From contig ONSO01000003.1 in the NCBI GenBank assembly GCA_900320485.1, positions 4,523 to 48,625 of the forward strand: a DNA stretch of 44,103 nt, read 5' to 3'. This document shows, piece by piece, positions 13,726 through 22,212 of this stretch; positions within the stretch are counted from its first letter, which is position 1; each line of letters starts with the position of its first letter. The position numbers were made by a program, and so were the translations under genes. The DNA comes from an uncultured Lachnospiraceae bacterium (GTDB lineage: Bacteria; Bacillota; Clostridia; Lachnospirales; Lachnospiraceae). The notes under the pieces are model-generated. The model saw only the letters and a program-made list of their open reading frames with translations, searched no databases and had not been told where the DNA came from.

Positions 13726-14085
13726 ATGATTTCTTACGTATTAAAATATGCCGGCGACCATAAAAAAAGACCATATTTGCCATGGTACTGTTAACCATCG
13801 GCGTGCTGGCATCCATGATCCCGTATCTGCAGCATCAGATCGAAGGAATGCCGCTGGGAAGGATTCAGGACATTGGAACGGGACAGCTCAAGAAGATCTT
13901 TACGGATGACATTGACGGATGACATTGACGGGATCGAACTTCTCCTGGCGCATGCCGTGCCGGAAGGATTTTCCAATCTCATGGGAGCCACCGTTATGAT
14001 CCTGGCCATGTTCTTTGTGGACGTCAGGATGGCGCTTCTTTCCGTGGCGGCGCTGGTACTTGCCCTGATCATCAGCTTTACCGAA
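13726..14085 (+). pseudogene. Decayed exporter-type ABC transporter (membrane domain fragment)
   Basis: The ATG with AAGGAGG upstream starts MISYVLKYAGDHKK, typical of fused permease-ATPase exporters, but the frame breaks after ~22 codons. The same domain continues in other frames: MVLLTIGVLASMIPYL, then LGRIQDIGTGQLKKIFTDD, then HAVPEGFSNLMGATVMI. There are at least two lesions: a frameshift near 13765 and a 13-bp tandem duplication (ggatgacattgac, 13904-13929). A deletion removed part of the first helices, and the ATPase domain is missing altogether. Sequence after about 14085 is unrelated. Confidence 0.75.
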
Positions 14086-14175
14086 AGAACTTGTTTCTGC
14101 CTTGGGGATATGCTATGGTATTCCCGAGGCTTTCTTTTTGGTTGCCAGGCGTTCCAGGAATCTAAAGATGCTTCA

Positions 14176-14204
14176 TTGACTAGAGCCCCAAACGCGTATA
14201 TACT
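14176..14204 (+). promoter_or_regulatory. Promoter upstream of the MATE gene
   Basis: TTGACT (14176-14181) and TATACT (14199-14204) with 17-bp spacing, 22 bp before a small ORF and about 100 bp before the MATE start. Confidence 0.7.
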
Positions 14205-14225
14205 GTATGCACCGGAGGGATGAAA

Positions 14226-14306
14226 ATGGCAACGATCAACATATGTGAACAGTATTTTAAGGCAGAGTGTACTTTTAGCGGCGTGCAACGCAAGGCAGGA
14301 TGGTAA
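14226..14306 (+). CDS. 26-residue upstream ORF, candidate leader peptide
   Basis: ATG 14226 is preceded by GGAGGG at 6 nt and opens 26 codons ending in TAA at 14304-14306. The MATE start codon comes 1 nt later. The peptide (MATINICEQYFKAECTFSG and a short tail ending in GW) resembles nothing I know. The MATE gene itself has only a weak ribosome site (AGGATGG, partly inside this ORF), so its translation may depend on ribosomes finishing the small ORF. It may instead be a remnant of a longer gene. Confidence 0.4.
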   Translation: MATINICEQYFKAECTFSGVQRKAGW

Positions 14307-14307
14307 G

Positions 14308-15744
14308 ATGAAAGAACAAAAGGCAGCAGTATATCGGATGACGGAAGGAAATCCCGTCTCCTTAATTATCATGTTTTCGATTCCGATGCTTATCGGAAAT
14401 TTATTTCAGCAGGTATATAATCTGGTGGATTCCGTCGTGGTGGGCCAGGTGGTCGGTGCGGACGCATTGGCGGCCATAGGAGCGACCAACTCCGTGACGT
14501 TTCTGTTTTTTGCGCTGTGCAACGGAATTGGCAACGGCGGCGGGATCATTACCTCCCAGTTTTTTGGAAAGGGAGATGACGGCGCCGTAAAGAGTTGTAT
14601 TATCAACACGGGCTACGTGATGCTTGTGTTTCCGCTGGCGGTAGGCATCACGGCATTTTTCCTCTCGGCGCCCATACTGCGGCTTTTGGAGACGCCGCCC
14701 GAAATCATGGGAGAGGCCGTGGCCTACATGAAGATCATGTGCGTTGGGATCGTCTTTGTATCTCTGTATAATTACGCCTCTTCGATGCTGCGGGCCTTGG
14801 GTGATTCGAAAACGCCGCTGTTCTTTTTGATCTTTTCCTGTCTGTTAAATACGGGACTTGACCTTTTGTTTGTCTGCGTTTTCCGGATGAGCGTCCGGGG
14901 AGCGGGCATCGCAACGGTGATCTCCCAATTTGTTTCCGGCATCACCTGTCTCGGATATGCCATGTGGAAAAACAGTTATTTTAAGTTTTCCAGGGAGGAT
15001 CTGAAGTACAACGCCATGATCACCGGGAAGGTGTTAAAGCTGGGAATACCCCTTTCCCTGCAGTTTTCCCTGATCGCAATCTCCTGCATGGCGCTCCAAA
15101 AGGTTGTGAATTCCTATGGCAAGGTGACGGTGGCGGCGTTTACCGCAACCAGCAGGATTGAACAGATCATCCATCAGCCTTACCAGACGCTGGGCGCTGC
15201 GCTCTCTACGTTCACGGGGCAGAATTATGGAGCCAATAAGATGGACAGGGTAAAGGACGGATACCAAAAAGGACTCCTTTTGATGCTGATCTTTTCCATC
15301 CTGATGCTTCCGGTAATGCAGTTCTTCGGCGAGGCCATCATCCGGTTCTTTGTGGAGGAAGAGCCCGTGATTAAAATGGGCGCTAAGGCCCTTAGGATCA
15401 CCAGCTTTTTCTATGTGATGCTGGGCATGATCTATGTTGTCAGGGGCGTTCTGAACGGCTTGGGAGATTCCATATTTGCTCTGCTAAACGGCATAGTAGA
15501 GGTGTTTGGAAGATTTATCGTACCTGTGATGATGGTAAAGGTTCCCGCCATCGGCCTGTGGGGCATCTGGTGGTCCGTCGGGATCGTTTGGGCCTTAAGC
15601 GGCGTGACCGCCGTCATGAGATATGTAAGCTTTAAGCGGAGCCTGATGCGGAGGATGAAGGCAATTCGTGAGGAGGACCGCAGCATATCAAAGAATGCTT
15701 TCCAAACTGAAAGATGGGGATCTGGTCGTAATATTGAGCATTGA
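14308..15744 (+). CDS. MATE family efflux transporter
   Basis: A 478-residue twelve-helix multidrug/cation antiporter of the MATE superfamily (DinF-like branch). The N-terminus reads MTEGNPVSLIIMFSIPMLIGN, followed by the conserved NLVDSVVVGQ and the mirrored second bundle (FTATSRIEQIIHQPYQTLG). ATG 14308 is used because it directly follows the leader ORF; a longer frame from 14245 has no ribosome site. The last ~25 residues (after about IREEDRS) are probably not native: this DNA encodes a serine-recombinase fragment in another frame, so the MATE 3' end has been replaced. The transport core looks complete. Unlike most genes here it uses TAT before Val codons three times in its second half. 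Confidence 0.9.
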   Translation: MKEQKAAVYRMTEGNPVSLIIMFSIPMLIGNLFQQVYNLVDSVVVGQVVGADALAAIGATNSVTFLFFALCNGIGNGGGIITSQFFGKGDDGAVKSCIINTGYVMLVFPLAVGITAFFLSAPILRLLETPPEIMGEAVAYMKIMCVGIVFVSLYNYASSMLRALGDSKTPLFFLIFSCLLNTGLDLLFVCVFRMSVRGAGIATVISQFVSGITCLGYAMWKNSYFKFSREDLKYNAMITGKVLKLGIPLSLQFSLIAISCMALQKVVNSYGKVTVAAFTATSRIEQIIHQPYQTLGAALSTFTGQNYGANKMDRVKDGYQKGLLLMLIFSILMLPVMQFFGEAIIRFFVEEEPVIKMGAKALRITSFFYVMLGMIYVVRGVLNGLGDSIFALLNGIVEVFGRFIVPVMMVKVPAIGLWGIWWSVGIVWALSGVTAVMRYVSFKRSLMRRMKAIREEDRSISKNAFQTERWGSGRNIEH

Positions 15745-15814
15745 CAGACTGGGGCGGAATTACAATGAAATTTTGGGCCCCTCCTTAATACCAATACGAC
15801 AAAGGAAGGACTAA
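15683..15814 (+). pseudogene. Serine recombinase/resolvase catalytic-domain fragment
   Basis: In a frame different from the MATE gene the DNA encodes AYQRMLSKLKDGDLVVILS followed by IDRLGRNYNEILG. This is the conserved resolvase segment (LkxGDxLvVxxxDRLGRN) around helix D/E. Only about 30 residues are recognisable; the upstream catalytic serine region and the DNA-binding part are missing. It marks an old insertion or recombination event at the end of the MATE gene. Confidence 0.7.
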
Positions 15815-16237
15815 AACGGCAGATTGAATGTTTGAAAAGAATATAGGCAGCTACGGAGCTCTGGACAACAACGGTGGAAGGCGGATTTAGATGAGTAAAT
15901 CCGTCGGAAACATAGGCGAATAAAACCTTGTCATAAGCCGCGGCTTCCTGTATAATAAACTGAGAATCATGAAATAATGTGCAGATCCCGAATGAAATGA
16001 AGGGCGTGCCTATGGGTACGCAAAAGAGCGGCAGGAAGTCGCGCGGGCGGTGCAGAAGCATTGCAAGGGGGATTTGGAAGAGCTAAAATATCGGATTGCA
16101 GTATTTCAGTGATCATTGATGGGTTATCCATAGAGAAATCGTATGTCAGAAGGCGCACGAACCCGCAGAAGCAGGGCGAAGTGTGCTTTTTGTGTTTTCG
16201 GAGAGAAATTATAAATGTCGGAAAGGGAGCAGAAGAC
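15815..16237 (+). other. Gene-poor decayed region
   Basis: No convincing complete gene. A start-less open stretch (15999-16112) encodes YAKERQEVARAVQKHCKGD and then LEELKYRIAVFQ before a stop; it looks like the end of a real protein, but I cannot assign a family. Together with the adjacent resolvase scar this reads as a deletion-prone junction. The ribosome site of larE lies at its right end. Confidence 0.45.
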
Positions 16238-16984
16238 ATGGAATTACAAGAATTTTTTCGGCAAAATCCCAAGGTTGCCATAGCCTTTTCGGGAGGCGTG
16301 GATTCCTCTTATCTGTTATATGCCGCGAAGCAGTATGCGCAGGAGGTCAGGGCTTATTACGTGGCGGCAGAGTTTCAGCCTAAATTTGAATTTGAGGATG
16401 CCATGAGGCTGGCAAAGGAAATCGGCGCTCAGGTGAAGGTATTAAGGCTTAGCGCATTGGAAATCCCGGGCGTTGCGGAGAATCCGGCCAACCGTTGTTA
16501 TTATTGTAAGCAGGGCATTTTTGGCGCCATCTGGAATGCGGCAAAGGAGGATGGGTATCAGGTTCTTTTGGATGGAACCAATGCATCGGATGATGCGGGA
16601 GACCGGCCCGGCATGAAGGCGCTTAAGGAGCTTTCCGTGCGTTCGCCCCTTCGGGAGTGCGGTTTTACGAAGGCGCGGATCCGGGAGCTTTCCAAAGAGG
16701 CGGGGCTTTTTACCTGGGACAAACCGGCTTACGCCTGCCTGGCGACCAGAATTCCAACAGGTGAGATGATCACGAAAGAAAAGCTTGCGGCGACGGAAGC
16801 AGCGGAAGGGTATCTGTTTTCTTTGGGATTTACGGATTTCCGCGTCCGCTCCAAGGAGGGACATGCCAGGATCCAGCTGCCTGAGGCGCAGTGGGATATG
16901 CTGGTGAAGCACCGGGCAGAAATCCTGGAAGAACTAAAAAAATATTACGTGACGGTTTCCCTGGATCTGGAAGTCAGAGGGTAG
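16238..16984 (+). CDS. larE: LarE-type sulfur transferase for nickel-pincer cofactor
   Basis: A 248-residue PP-loop ATPase of the LarE family, which converts the carboxyl groups of the biscarboxylated nicotinate mononucleotide to thio-acids. The P-loop SGGVDSS is at residues 18-24. Cysteines C87 and C90 (NRCYYCK) and C167 (YACLATRIP) form the three-cysteine set that, in homologues such as the Thermotoga protein, binds a [4Fe-4S] cluster and transfers sulfur catalytically, unlike the single-cysteine sacrificial enzyme of Lactiplantibacillus. GGGAGC lies 7 nt before ATG 16238; upstream in-frame ATGs lack ribosome sites. larB and larC follow. Confidence 0.92.
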   Translation: MELQEFFRQNPKVAIAFSGGVDSSYLLYAAKQYAQEVRAYYVAAEFQPKFEFEDAMRLAKEIGAQVKVLRLSALEIPGVAENPANRCYYCKQGIFGAIWNAAKEDGYQVLLDGTNASDDAGDRPGMKALKELSVRSPLRECGFTKARIRELSKEAGLFTWDKPAYACLATRIPTGEMITKEKLAATEAAEGYLFSLGFTDFRVRSKEGHARIQLPEAQWDMLVKHRAEILEELKKYYVTVSLDLEVRG

Positions 16985-17096
16985 CATGCCATAAAACGAT
17001 GCATGGCAGCAGTTAAGGGGGTTGTAAAAGCTAAAGGAGCCGCCGTTTGCAATAGGAAAGGTAATTCGGCTTTCGTAAGAAGTTAGGAGGAGTGGA

Positions 17097-17855
17097 ATGA
17101 ACGAGGACGTTCGCAGCTTATTAGAGGGAATTAAGAATGGGTCCGTATCCGTCGAGGATGCACTTTTGGAGTTGAAGAAAAAGCCCTTTGAGGACATTGG
17201 TTATGCGAAGGTGGACATACACAGAAAGCTTCGCCAGGGCGTTGCGGAGGTGATCTACGGCGCGGGAAAAACGCCGCAGCAGATCATTGGCATCGCGGAT
17301 GCAATGCTTCAGAACGGACAAAATACAATTCTGATTACGAGAATGTCAAAGGAGAGTGCGGAAGTCGTTGCGAAAGCGCACGAAATGCAATATTTTGAAA
17401 CGGCGCGGTGCGGCGTCATCGGCGAGATGCCAAAGGCGGATGGCCTTGGAAAGATCGTAGTGGCGACGGGTGGTACCAGCGACGTTCCCGTGGCGGAAGA
17501 GGCAGCCATTACGGCCACGGTTCTTGGAAATGAAGTGGTGCGGCTCTATGACGTGGGCGTTGCCGGACTCCATCGCACGCTGGCGCATCTGGATGACATC
17601 ATGAGTGCCAACGTCATTATTGCCATTGCCGGAATGGAGGGGGCGCTTGCCAGCGTCATCGGAGGCCTTGCGGATTGCCCCGTGATCGCCGTGCCTACCA
17701 GCGTGGGTTATGGCGCATCCTTCCACGGATTGTCGGCGCTTTTGTCCATGCTGAATTCCTGCGCCAGCGGCGTGTCCGTGGTCAATATTGACAATGGTTT
17801 TGGTGCAGGCTATCTTGCCAGCATGATCAATCATCCGAATCACGGAAAGAAATAA
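17097..17855 (+). CDS. larB: LarB, nickel-pincer cofactor carboxylase/hydrolase
   Basis: A 252-residue LarB protein, which carboxylates nicotinic acid adenine dinucleotide at C5 and hydrolyses the phosphoanhydride. The C-terminal ~150 residues are PurE-like (IVVATGGTSDVPVAEEAA, LYDVGVAGLHR, ANVIIAIAGMEGALASVIGG, and a final PTSVGYGASFHGL), and the N-terminal ~90 residues are the usual LarB extension. AGGAGGAG precedes the ATG. It lies between larE and larC and is probably co-transcribed with both. Confidence 0.95.
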   Translation: MNEDVRSLLEGIKNGSVSVEDALLELKKKPFEDIGYAKVDIHRKLRQGVAEVIYGAGKTPQQIIGIADAMLQNGQNTILITRMSKESAEVVAKAHEMQYFETARCGVIGEMPKADGLGKIVVATGGTSDVPVAEEAAITATVLGNEVVRLYDVGVAGLHRTLAHLDDIMSANVIIAIAGMEGALASVIGGLADCPVIAVPTSVGYGASFHGLSALLSMLNSCASGVSVVNIDNGFGAGYLASMINHPNHGKK

Positions 17856-17912
17856 ACCATACCGGCAAAGGAATAACTCTGGATTCGTTGATTTGAAAAT
17901 AGGAGGATCAGG

Positions 17913-19367
17913 ATGAGGACACTATATATCGATTGCGGCATGGGAGCCGCAGGGGACATGTTAACGGCAGCACTTTTGGAGTTATTGCCGGATCCTGACG
18001 GGTTTGTAAAGGAGCTGAATGCCTTGCAGATTCCGGGGGTGGAGTATCGTGCGGAGTCTTCCGTAAAATGTGGGATCACGGGGACGCATATGACCGTGAC
18101 CGTGCACGGCGAGGAGGAAGAAAGCCACGACCATCATGATCACGAGCACCACCACGACGATCATGAGCACCACCACGACGATCATGAGCACCACCACGAT
18201 GATCACGAGCACCACCACGATGACCATGAGCACCATCACGATGACCACGATCACCATGATCACCACCATCATCACACTTCCCTGCATGACGTGGAGCATA
18301 TTGTGCGTGAGCATTTGCATCTCCCTGCCAAGGTGGCGGAGGACGTGATGGCGGTTTACGGGCTTATCGCCGAGGCGGAGAGCCATGCTCACGGAAAACC
18401 TGTGACGGAGATTCATTTTCATGAGGTTGGCACCATGGACGCCATTGCAGACGTGGTGGCGGTATGCCTTTTGATAAATAAGCTTGCGCCGGACGAAATT
18501 GTTGTTTCGCCCGTTCACGTGGGAAGCGGTCAAGTACGTTGCGCGCATGGCATCCTTCCCGTTCCCGCACCCGCGACGGCATTCATCCTGAAGGACGTGC
18601 CGATCTACGGCGGAGCCGTACGCGGAGAGCTTTGTACGCCTACGGGAGCGGCGCTCCTTAAGCACTTTGCAACGAGTTTTGGTTCCATGCCGGCAATGCG
18701 GGTTCGCGCCGTGGGTTATGGCATGGGCAAGAAAGATTTTGAGGCGGCAAACTGCGTGAGAACCATGCTGGGAGATGCCCTGAGCGGGGCGGCCGCCGGG
18801 CCGGACGGGTTTAAGGCGGTGGAAGACTATAAGGCGGCAGAAGATGGTAGGGAACGGGAAGACGATGGAGCGCGGGAAGGCCTTAAAGCACGGGAAGCGC
18901 ATGGCAGAAGCTGTGAAAAACAGCTTGGCGACGAGGACGTTTATGAGCTGAGCTGTAACGTGGACGACATGACCGGCGAGGAAGTGGGTTTTGCCATGGA
19001 GCGCCTGTTTGAAGCCGGCGCCAGGGATGTCTATACCATCCCCATCGGCATGAAAAAGAACCGTCCCGGCATCCTGATCCGCGTGCTGTGCAAGGCTGCG
19101 GAGAGGGAAAAGATCGTAGAGACCATCTTCCGCCATACCACGACCATTGGCATCCGGGAGTGCGCCATGAAGCGTTATGTCCTTGACAGGAGTCAGGAGT
19201 CCGTTGAAACGGCTTATGGAATAGTACGGCGCAAGGTATCGGAGGGTTATGGCACAAAGCGGGAAAAGCTGGAATTTGAGGATCTTGCAAGAATCGCAAG
19301 GGAACAGGATATCAGCCTGTGGGAAGCAAGGGCTCTTGTGGCGGCAAAGCAGAATGGCTTAAATTGA
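17913..19367 (+). CDS. larC: LarC, nickel insertion protein, with expanded His-rich segment
   Basis: A 484-residue LarC (CTP-dependent nickel-inserting cyclometallase). Residues 1-70 open with the family signature YIDCGMGAAGDM. Residues ~70-126 are an extreme His/Asp/Glu-rich loop built of DHEHHHD repeats, likely to bind nickel. The core continues with HFHEVGTMDAIADVV, and the C-terminal LarC2-type domain has CNVDDMTGEE and PIGMKKNRPG. In Lactiplantibacillus, LarC1 and LarC2 are joined by a programmed frameshift; here both parts are in one continuous frame. A charged linker (DYKAAEDGREREDDGA) separates them. AGGAGG precedes the ATG. Confidence 0.95.
   Translation: MRTLYIDCGMGAAGDMLTAALLELLPDPDGFVKELNALQIPGVEYRAESSVKCGITGTHMTVTVHGEEEESHDHHDHEHHHDDHEHHHDDHEHHHDDHEHHHDDHEHHHDDHDHHDHHHHHTSLHDVEHIVREHLHLPAKVAEDVMAVYGLIAEAESHAHGKPVTEIHFHEVGTMDAIADVVAVCLLINKLAPDEIVVSPVHVGSGQVRCAHGILPVPAPATAFILKDVPIYGGAVRGELCTPTGAALLKHFATSFGSMPAMRVRAVGYGMGKKDFEAANCVRTMLGDALSGAAAGPDGFKAVEDYKAAEDGREREDDGAREGLKAREAHGRSCEKQLGDEDVYELSCNVDDMTGEEVGFAMERLFEAGARDVYTIPIGMKKNRPGILIRVLCKAAEREKIVETIFRHTTTIGIRECAMKRYVLDRSQESVETAYGIVRRKVSEGYGTKREKLEFEDLARIAREQDISLWEARALVAAKQNGLN
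18138..18242 (+). repeat. 21-bp repeat encoding DHEHHHD (5 units)
   Basis: Five 21-bp units (gatcaygagcaccaccacgay and close variants) lie in tandem inside larC, each encoding Asp-His-Glu-His-His-His-Asp, followed by an irregular His/Asp tail. Near-identical third positions point to recent expansion. Confidence 0.92.
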
Positions 19368-19568
19368 AAAAGAAAAAAAGTATTTGAAAACACGTGGGGG
19401 AGAAAACGCGGCCAGAAGGCGTGAAAGACAGATAACCATTGCACGAAGGCACGAGTTCAGGAAGACGCGGAGTCCGGAGTGCAACCAAGACGGAAAAGAA
19501 GCATGACCGGTGCAAAAAGAGCGGCCAGAAGGCAGGCAGGTTGCATGGGCATGCCGGCATAAAGGAAA

Positions 19569-21191
19569 ATGAATTACGGAGTTTCAAGAATTAGAAGAAT
19601 TTTACTGACGTTAACCATGATCATGGCAGTTGCCCTTCTTGCGGGCTGTGAGAAAAAGCCTGCAGAAGGAGAAAGTAAGGGAGTAGCGCAGAAAAAAGAC
19701 TCGGTAGTGATCGTCATCGGCTCGGAGCCTTCCACGCTGGATCCGACCAAGGGATGGGGGCATGGAAACTCTCCCATCGTACAGAGTACTCTGGTGAAAT
19801 ATAACGCAGATCTTACGTTTACTAAGGACCTGGCCACGGACTACCGGCTCTCCGAGGATGGACTGACCTGGACGTTTACGCTTCGGGATGATGCATATTT
19901 TACGGACGGTGAGAAGGTGAAGGCCGGCGACGTGGCGTTTACCATTCAGACGGCGAAAGAGGCCATGGGTTCCGTGGATCTTACTTACGTAAAGGATGCG
20001 ATTGCAAAGGACGATCGCACGGTGGAGGTTACGCTGAATAAGCCCATGTCCGTATTCCTTAACACCATGGCATCTCTTGGCATTGTGCCTGAACATGCCT
20101 ACGGTGCGGATTACGGGACCAATCCCATCGGCAGCGGGCCCTATAAATTTGTGGAGTGGAGACCACAGGAGCAGATTTTGTTTACGGCCAATGAAAATTA
20201 TTATGGCGGCGTCCCTGCCATTAAGAACGTAACGGTGGTGTTTATGTCGGAGGATGCGGCGCTGGCAGCGGTGCAATCCGGACAGGCTGACGTGGCGTAT
20301 ACTTCCGCAACCTTGGGAAAGACAAAGGTAAGCGGCTATCACGTGGAGGCGATTCCTGCCGTGGACAACCGCGGATTCACGCTTCCCGTGCTCCCGGCGG
20401 AGGGGAAAAAGACGGAGAGTGGAGCACCCATTGGAAATAACGTGACCTGCAATCTTGAGATCCGCCAGGCCATCGCCTATGCCATTGATCGGCAGCAGGT
20501 GGCAGACGTGGCACTGAACGGTTTTGGACGCCCGGCCTATTCGGAAAACGATGGTATGCCTTGGAATAATCCGGAGGTTGCCATTGAAACAAACGTGGAA
20601 TATGCAAAGAAGCTTCTTGCGGATCACGGCTGGAAGGATTCCGATGGCGACGGCATAGTGGAAAGGGACGGCGTAAAGGCTGAGTTTACCTGCATGTATC
20701 CCGCCGGAGATTCTGCACGACAGGCCATTGCCATGGCGGCGGCAGAGCAGGTGGCAAAGATTGGCATTCGGATCAACGTGGAGGGACTTAGCTGGGATAA
20801 CATCATGCCCCGCATGTTCTCGGAGGCGGTACTGATGGGCTGGGGGAGCTCGACGCCCAGTGAAACCTATTATCTCTACCGTTCCGAAGGGGCGCTGCTT
20901 GATGATTTTTATAATCCGGAAGGCTACGTAAGTCAGGTGACGGACGGCTATCTGAATGCGGCAATGGAGGCCCTCACCGTGGAGGATGCCTACGCAAACT
21001 GGAAAAAGGCCCAGTGGGACGGAAAAACCGGTACGGCCATGCAGGGAGAATGCCCTTGGGTATGGATCGTAAATCTGGATCACGTAACCTACGTGCGCGA
21101 CGGTCTTTCCATTGGAACACAGCCTCTTCACGGACATGGGCATGGTCTGCCGCTGATCCAAAATCTCGAAACGTGGACTTGGACGGAATGA
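19569..21191 (+). CDS. nikA: Nickel/peptide ABC transporter substrate-binding lipoprotein
   Basis: A 540-residue extracellular binding protein of the SBP_bac_5 family. The signal peptide ends in the lipobox LLAGC, with lipidated C27. The family signature near residues 95-125 (LSEDGLTWTFTLRDDAYFTDG) is present, and the C-terminal part is rich in His (LHGHGHG). Five transport genes directly follow larEBC, so nickel is the most likely substrate; the family also includes oligopeptide binders. AAAGGAAA precedes the ATG. The 201-bp gap upstream holds a 13-bp direct repeat (gcggccagaaggc at 19408 and 19521) but no recognisable riboswitch. Confidence 0.82.
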   Translation: MNYGVSRIRRILLTLTMIMAVALLAGCEKKPAEGESKGVAQKKDSVVIVIGSEPSTLDPTKGWGHGNSPIVQSTLVKYNADLTFTKDLATDYRLSEDGLTWTFTLRDDAYFTDGEKVKAGDVAFTIQTAKEAMGSVDLTYVKDAIAKDDRTVEVTLNKPMSVFLNTMASLGIVPEHAYGADYGTNPIGSGPYKFVEWRPQEQILFTANENYYGGVPAIKNVTVVFMSEDAALAAVQSGQADVAYTSATLGKTKVSGYHVEAIPAVDNRGFTLPVLPAEGKKTESGAPIGNNVTCNLEIRQAIAYAIDRQQVADVALNGFGRPAYSENDGMPWNNPEVAIETNVEYAKKLLADHGWKDSDGDGIVERDGVKAEFTCMYPAGDSARQAIAMAAAEQVAKIGIRINVEGLSWDNIMPRMFSEAVLMGWGSSTPSETYYLYRSEGALLDDFYNPEGYVSQVTDGYLNAAMEALTVEDAYANWKKAQWDGKTGTAMQGECPWVWIVNLDHVTYVRDGLSIGTQPLHGHGHGLPLIQNLETWTWTE

Positions 21192-21213
21192 TCAACGAAG
21201 TTGGAGCGGAAAC

Positions 21214-22212
21214 ATGAAAGAAAACGGAAAGCGCTTTTTTCAAATTCTATTCAAACATGGCATTCGCATGATCACGCTGCTGCTTGCAGTCAGCGTGATC
21301 TCTTTTGCACTCATCAGTGCCTCTCCCATTGATCCGGTGAGGCAATATATCTTGGGACTTGGAAGTGCCGTATCCCCGGAACAGAGGGCGCAGATCGAAC
21401 GCTACTGGGGAGTCAACGAACAGCCGGTCACGAGATACTTGCACTGGCTCGCTGACCTTTTACAGGGAAATTTTGGCGAGTCCTCGCTGTATCGAAGGCC
21501 CGTTGCAGAAGTGATCGGCGAGCGGTTCCTAAATTCCCTCACGTTAATGCTCTGTGCGTGGATTTTGTCCGGAGTGATCGGATTTTTGATGGGTTGTCTT
21601 ATGGGACTTTATAAAGACAGGTGGCCGGATCGCGCACTAAAGAAAATCTGTTATTTATTAAGCACCGTTCCTACCTTTTGGCTGGGGCTATTGTTTCTTC
21701 TTGTATTTGCGGTTTGGATCCCGCTGTTTCCCATCGGTTTTTCTGCGCCGGTGGGGCTGAAAAGCGGTGAAGTGACTCTTTGGCAGAAGCTCCATCATTT
21801 GATCCTGCCGGCCCTGACGCTCAGCCTTACGTCTTTTGCCAACGTTGCGCTTCACACAAGGCAAAAGCTGGTGGACGTAATGGGGAGTGAATACGTATTG
21901 TTTGCAAAAGCCCGGGGGGAGGGCAAGTGGACGATCCTGAAAAGGCATGGGGTCCGCAACGTTTTGCTTCCTGCCATTACGCTACAGTTTGCCTCCTTTG
22001 CGGAGCTTTTTGGCGGTTCCGTCATGGCGGAAAATGTTTTTAGCTATCCGGGGCTTGGGAGCGCCGTATCTGCAGCCGGCCTTAGCGGCGACGTGCCGCT
22101 GCTCCTTGGAATTACGCTGTTTTCCACTATGTTTGTATGCTGTGGAAATTTGATCGCCAACCTTCTTTATGGCGTTGTGGATCCCAGGATCCGGGAGGTG
22201 GCGAATGAGTAA
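21214..22212 (+). CDS. nikB: Nickel ABC transporter permease NikB
   Basis: A 332-residue permease of the DppB/NikB type with six transmembrane helices. The N-terminal helix (IRMITLLLAVSVISFAL) is followed by the conserved ASPIDP loop. The inner-membrane EAA loop is visible near residue 230 (YVLFAKARGEGKW, then RHGVRNVLLPAIT). It forms a heterodimeric channel with NikC. It starts 22 bp after nikA and its last 8 bp overlap nikC. Confidence 0.86.
   Translation: MKENGKRFFQILFKHGIRMITLLLAVSVISFALISASPIDPVRQYILGLGSAVSPEQRAQIERYWGVNEQPVTRYLHWLADLLQGNFGESSLYRRPVAEVIGERFLNSLTLMLCAWILSGVIGFLMGCLMGLYKDRWPDRALKKICYLLSTVPTFWLGLLFLLVFAVWIPLFPIGFSAPVGLKSGEVTLWQKLHHLILPALTLSLTSFANVALHTRQKLVDVMGSEYVLFAKARGEGKWTILKRHGVRNVLLPAITLQFASFAELFGGSVMAENVFSYPGLGSAVSAAGLSGDVPLLLGITLFSTMFVCCGNLIANLLYGVVDPRIREVANE

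Noticed and set aside
17982..19136. 384-residue antisense frame across larC
   Set aside because: A mirror of the His-rich repeat; the plus strand encodes a complete LarC.
19368..19568. Possible NiCo riboswitch before nikA
   Set aside because: The conserved four-way-junction sequences could not be found; only a 13-bp direct repeat is visible.
19611..21161. 516-residue open frame antisense to nikA
   Set aside because: Shadow ORF caused by codon bias of nikA; no ribosome site or recognisable domain, while the plus strand is a clear binding protein.
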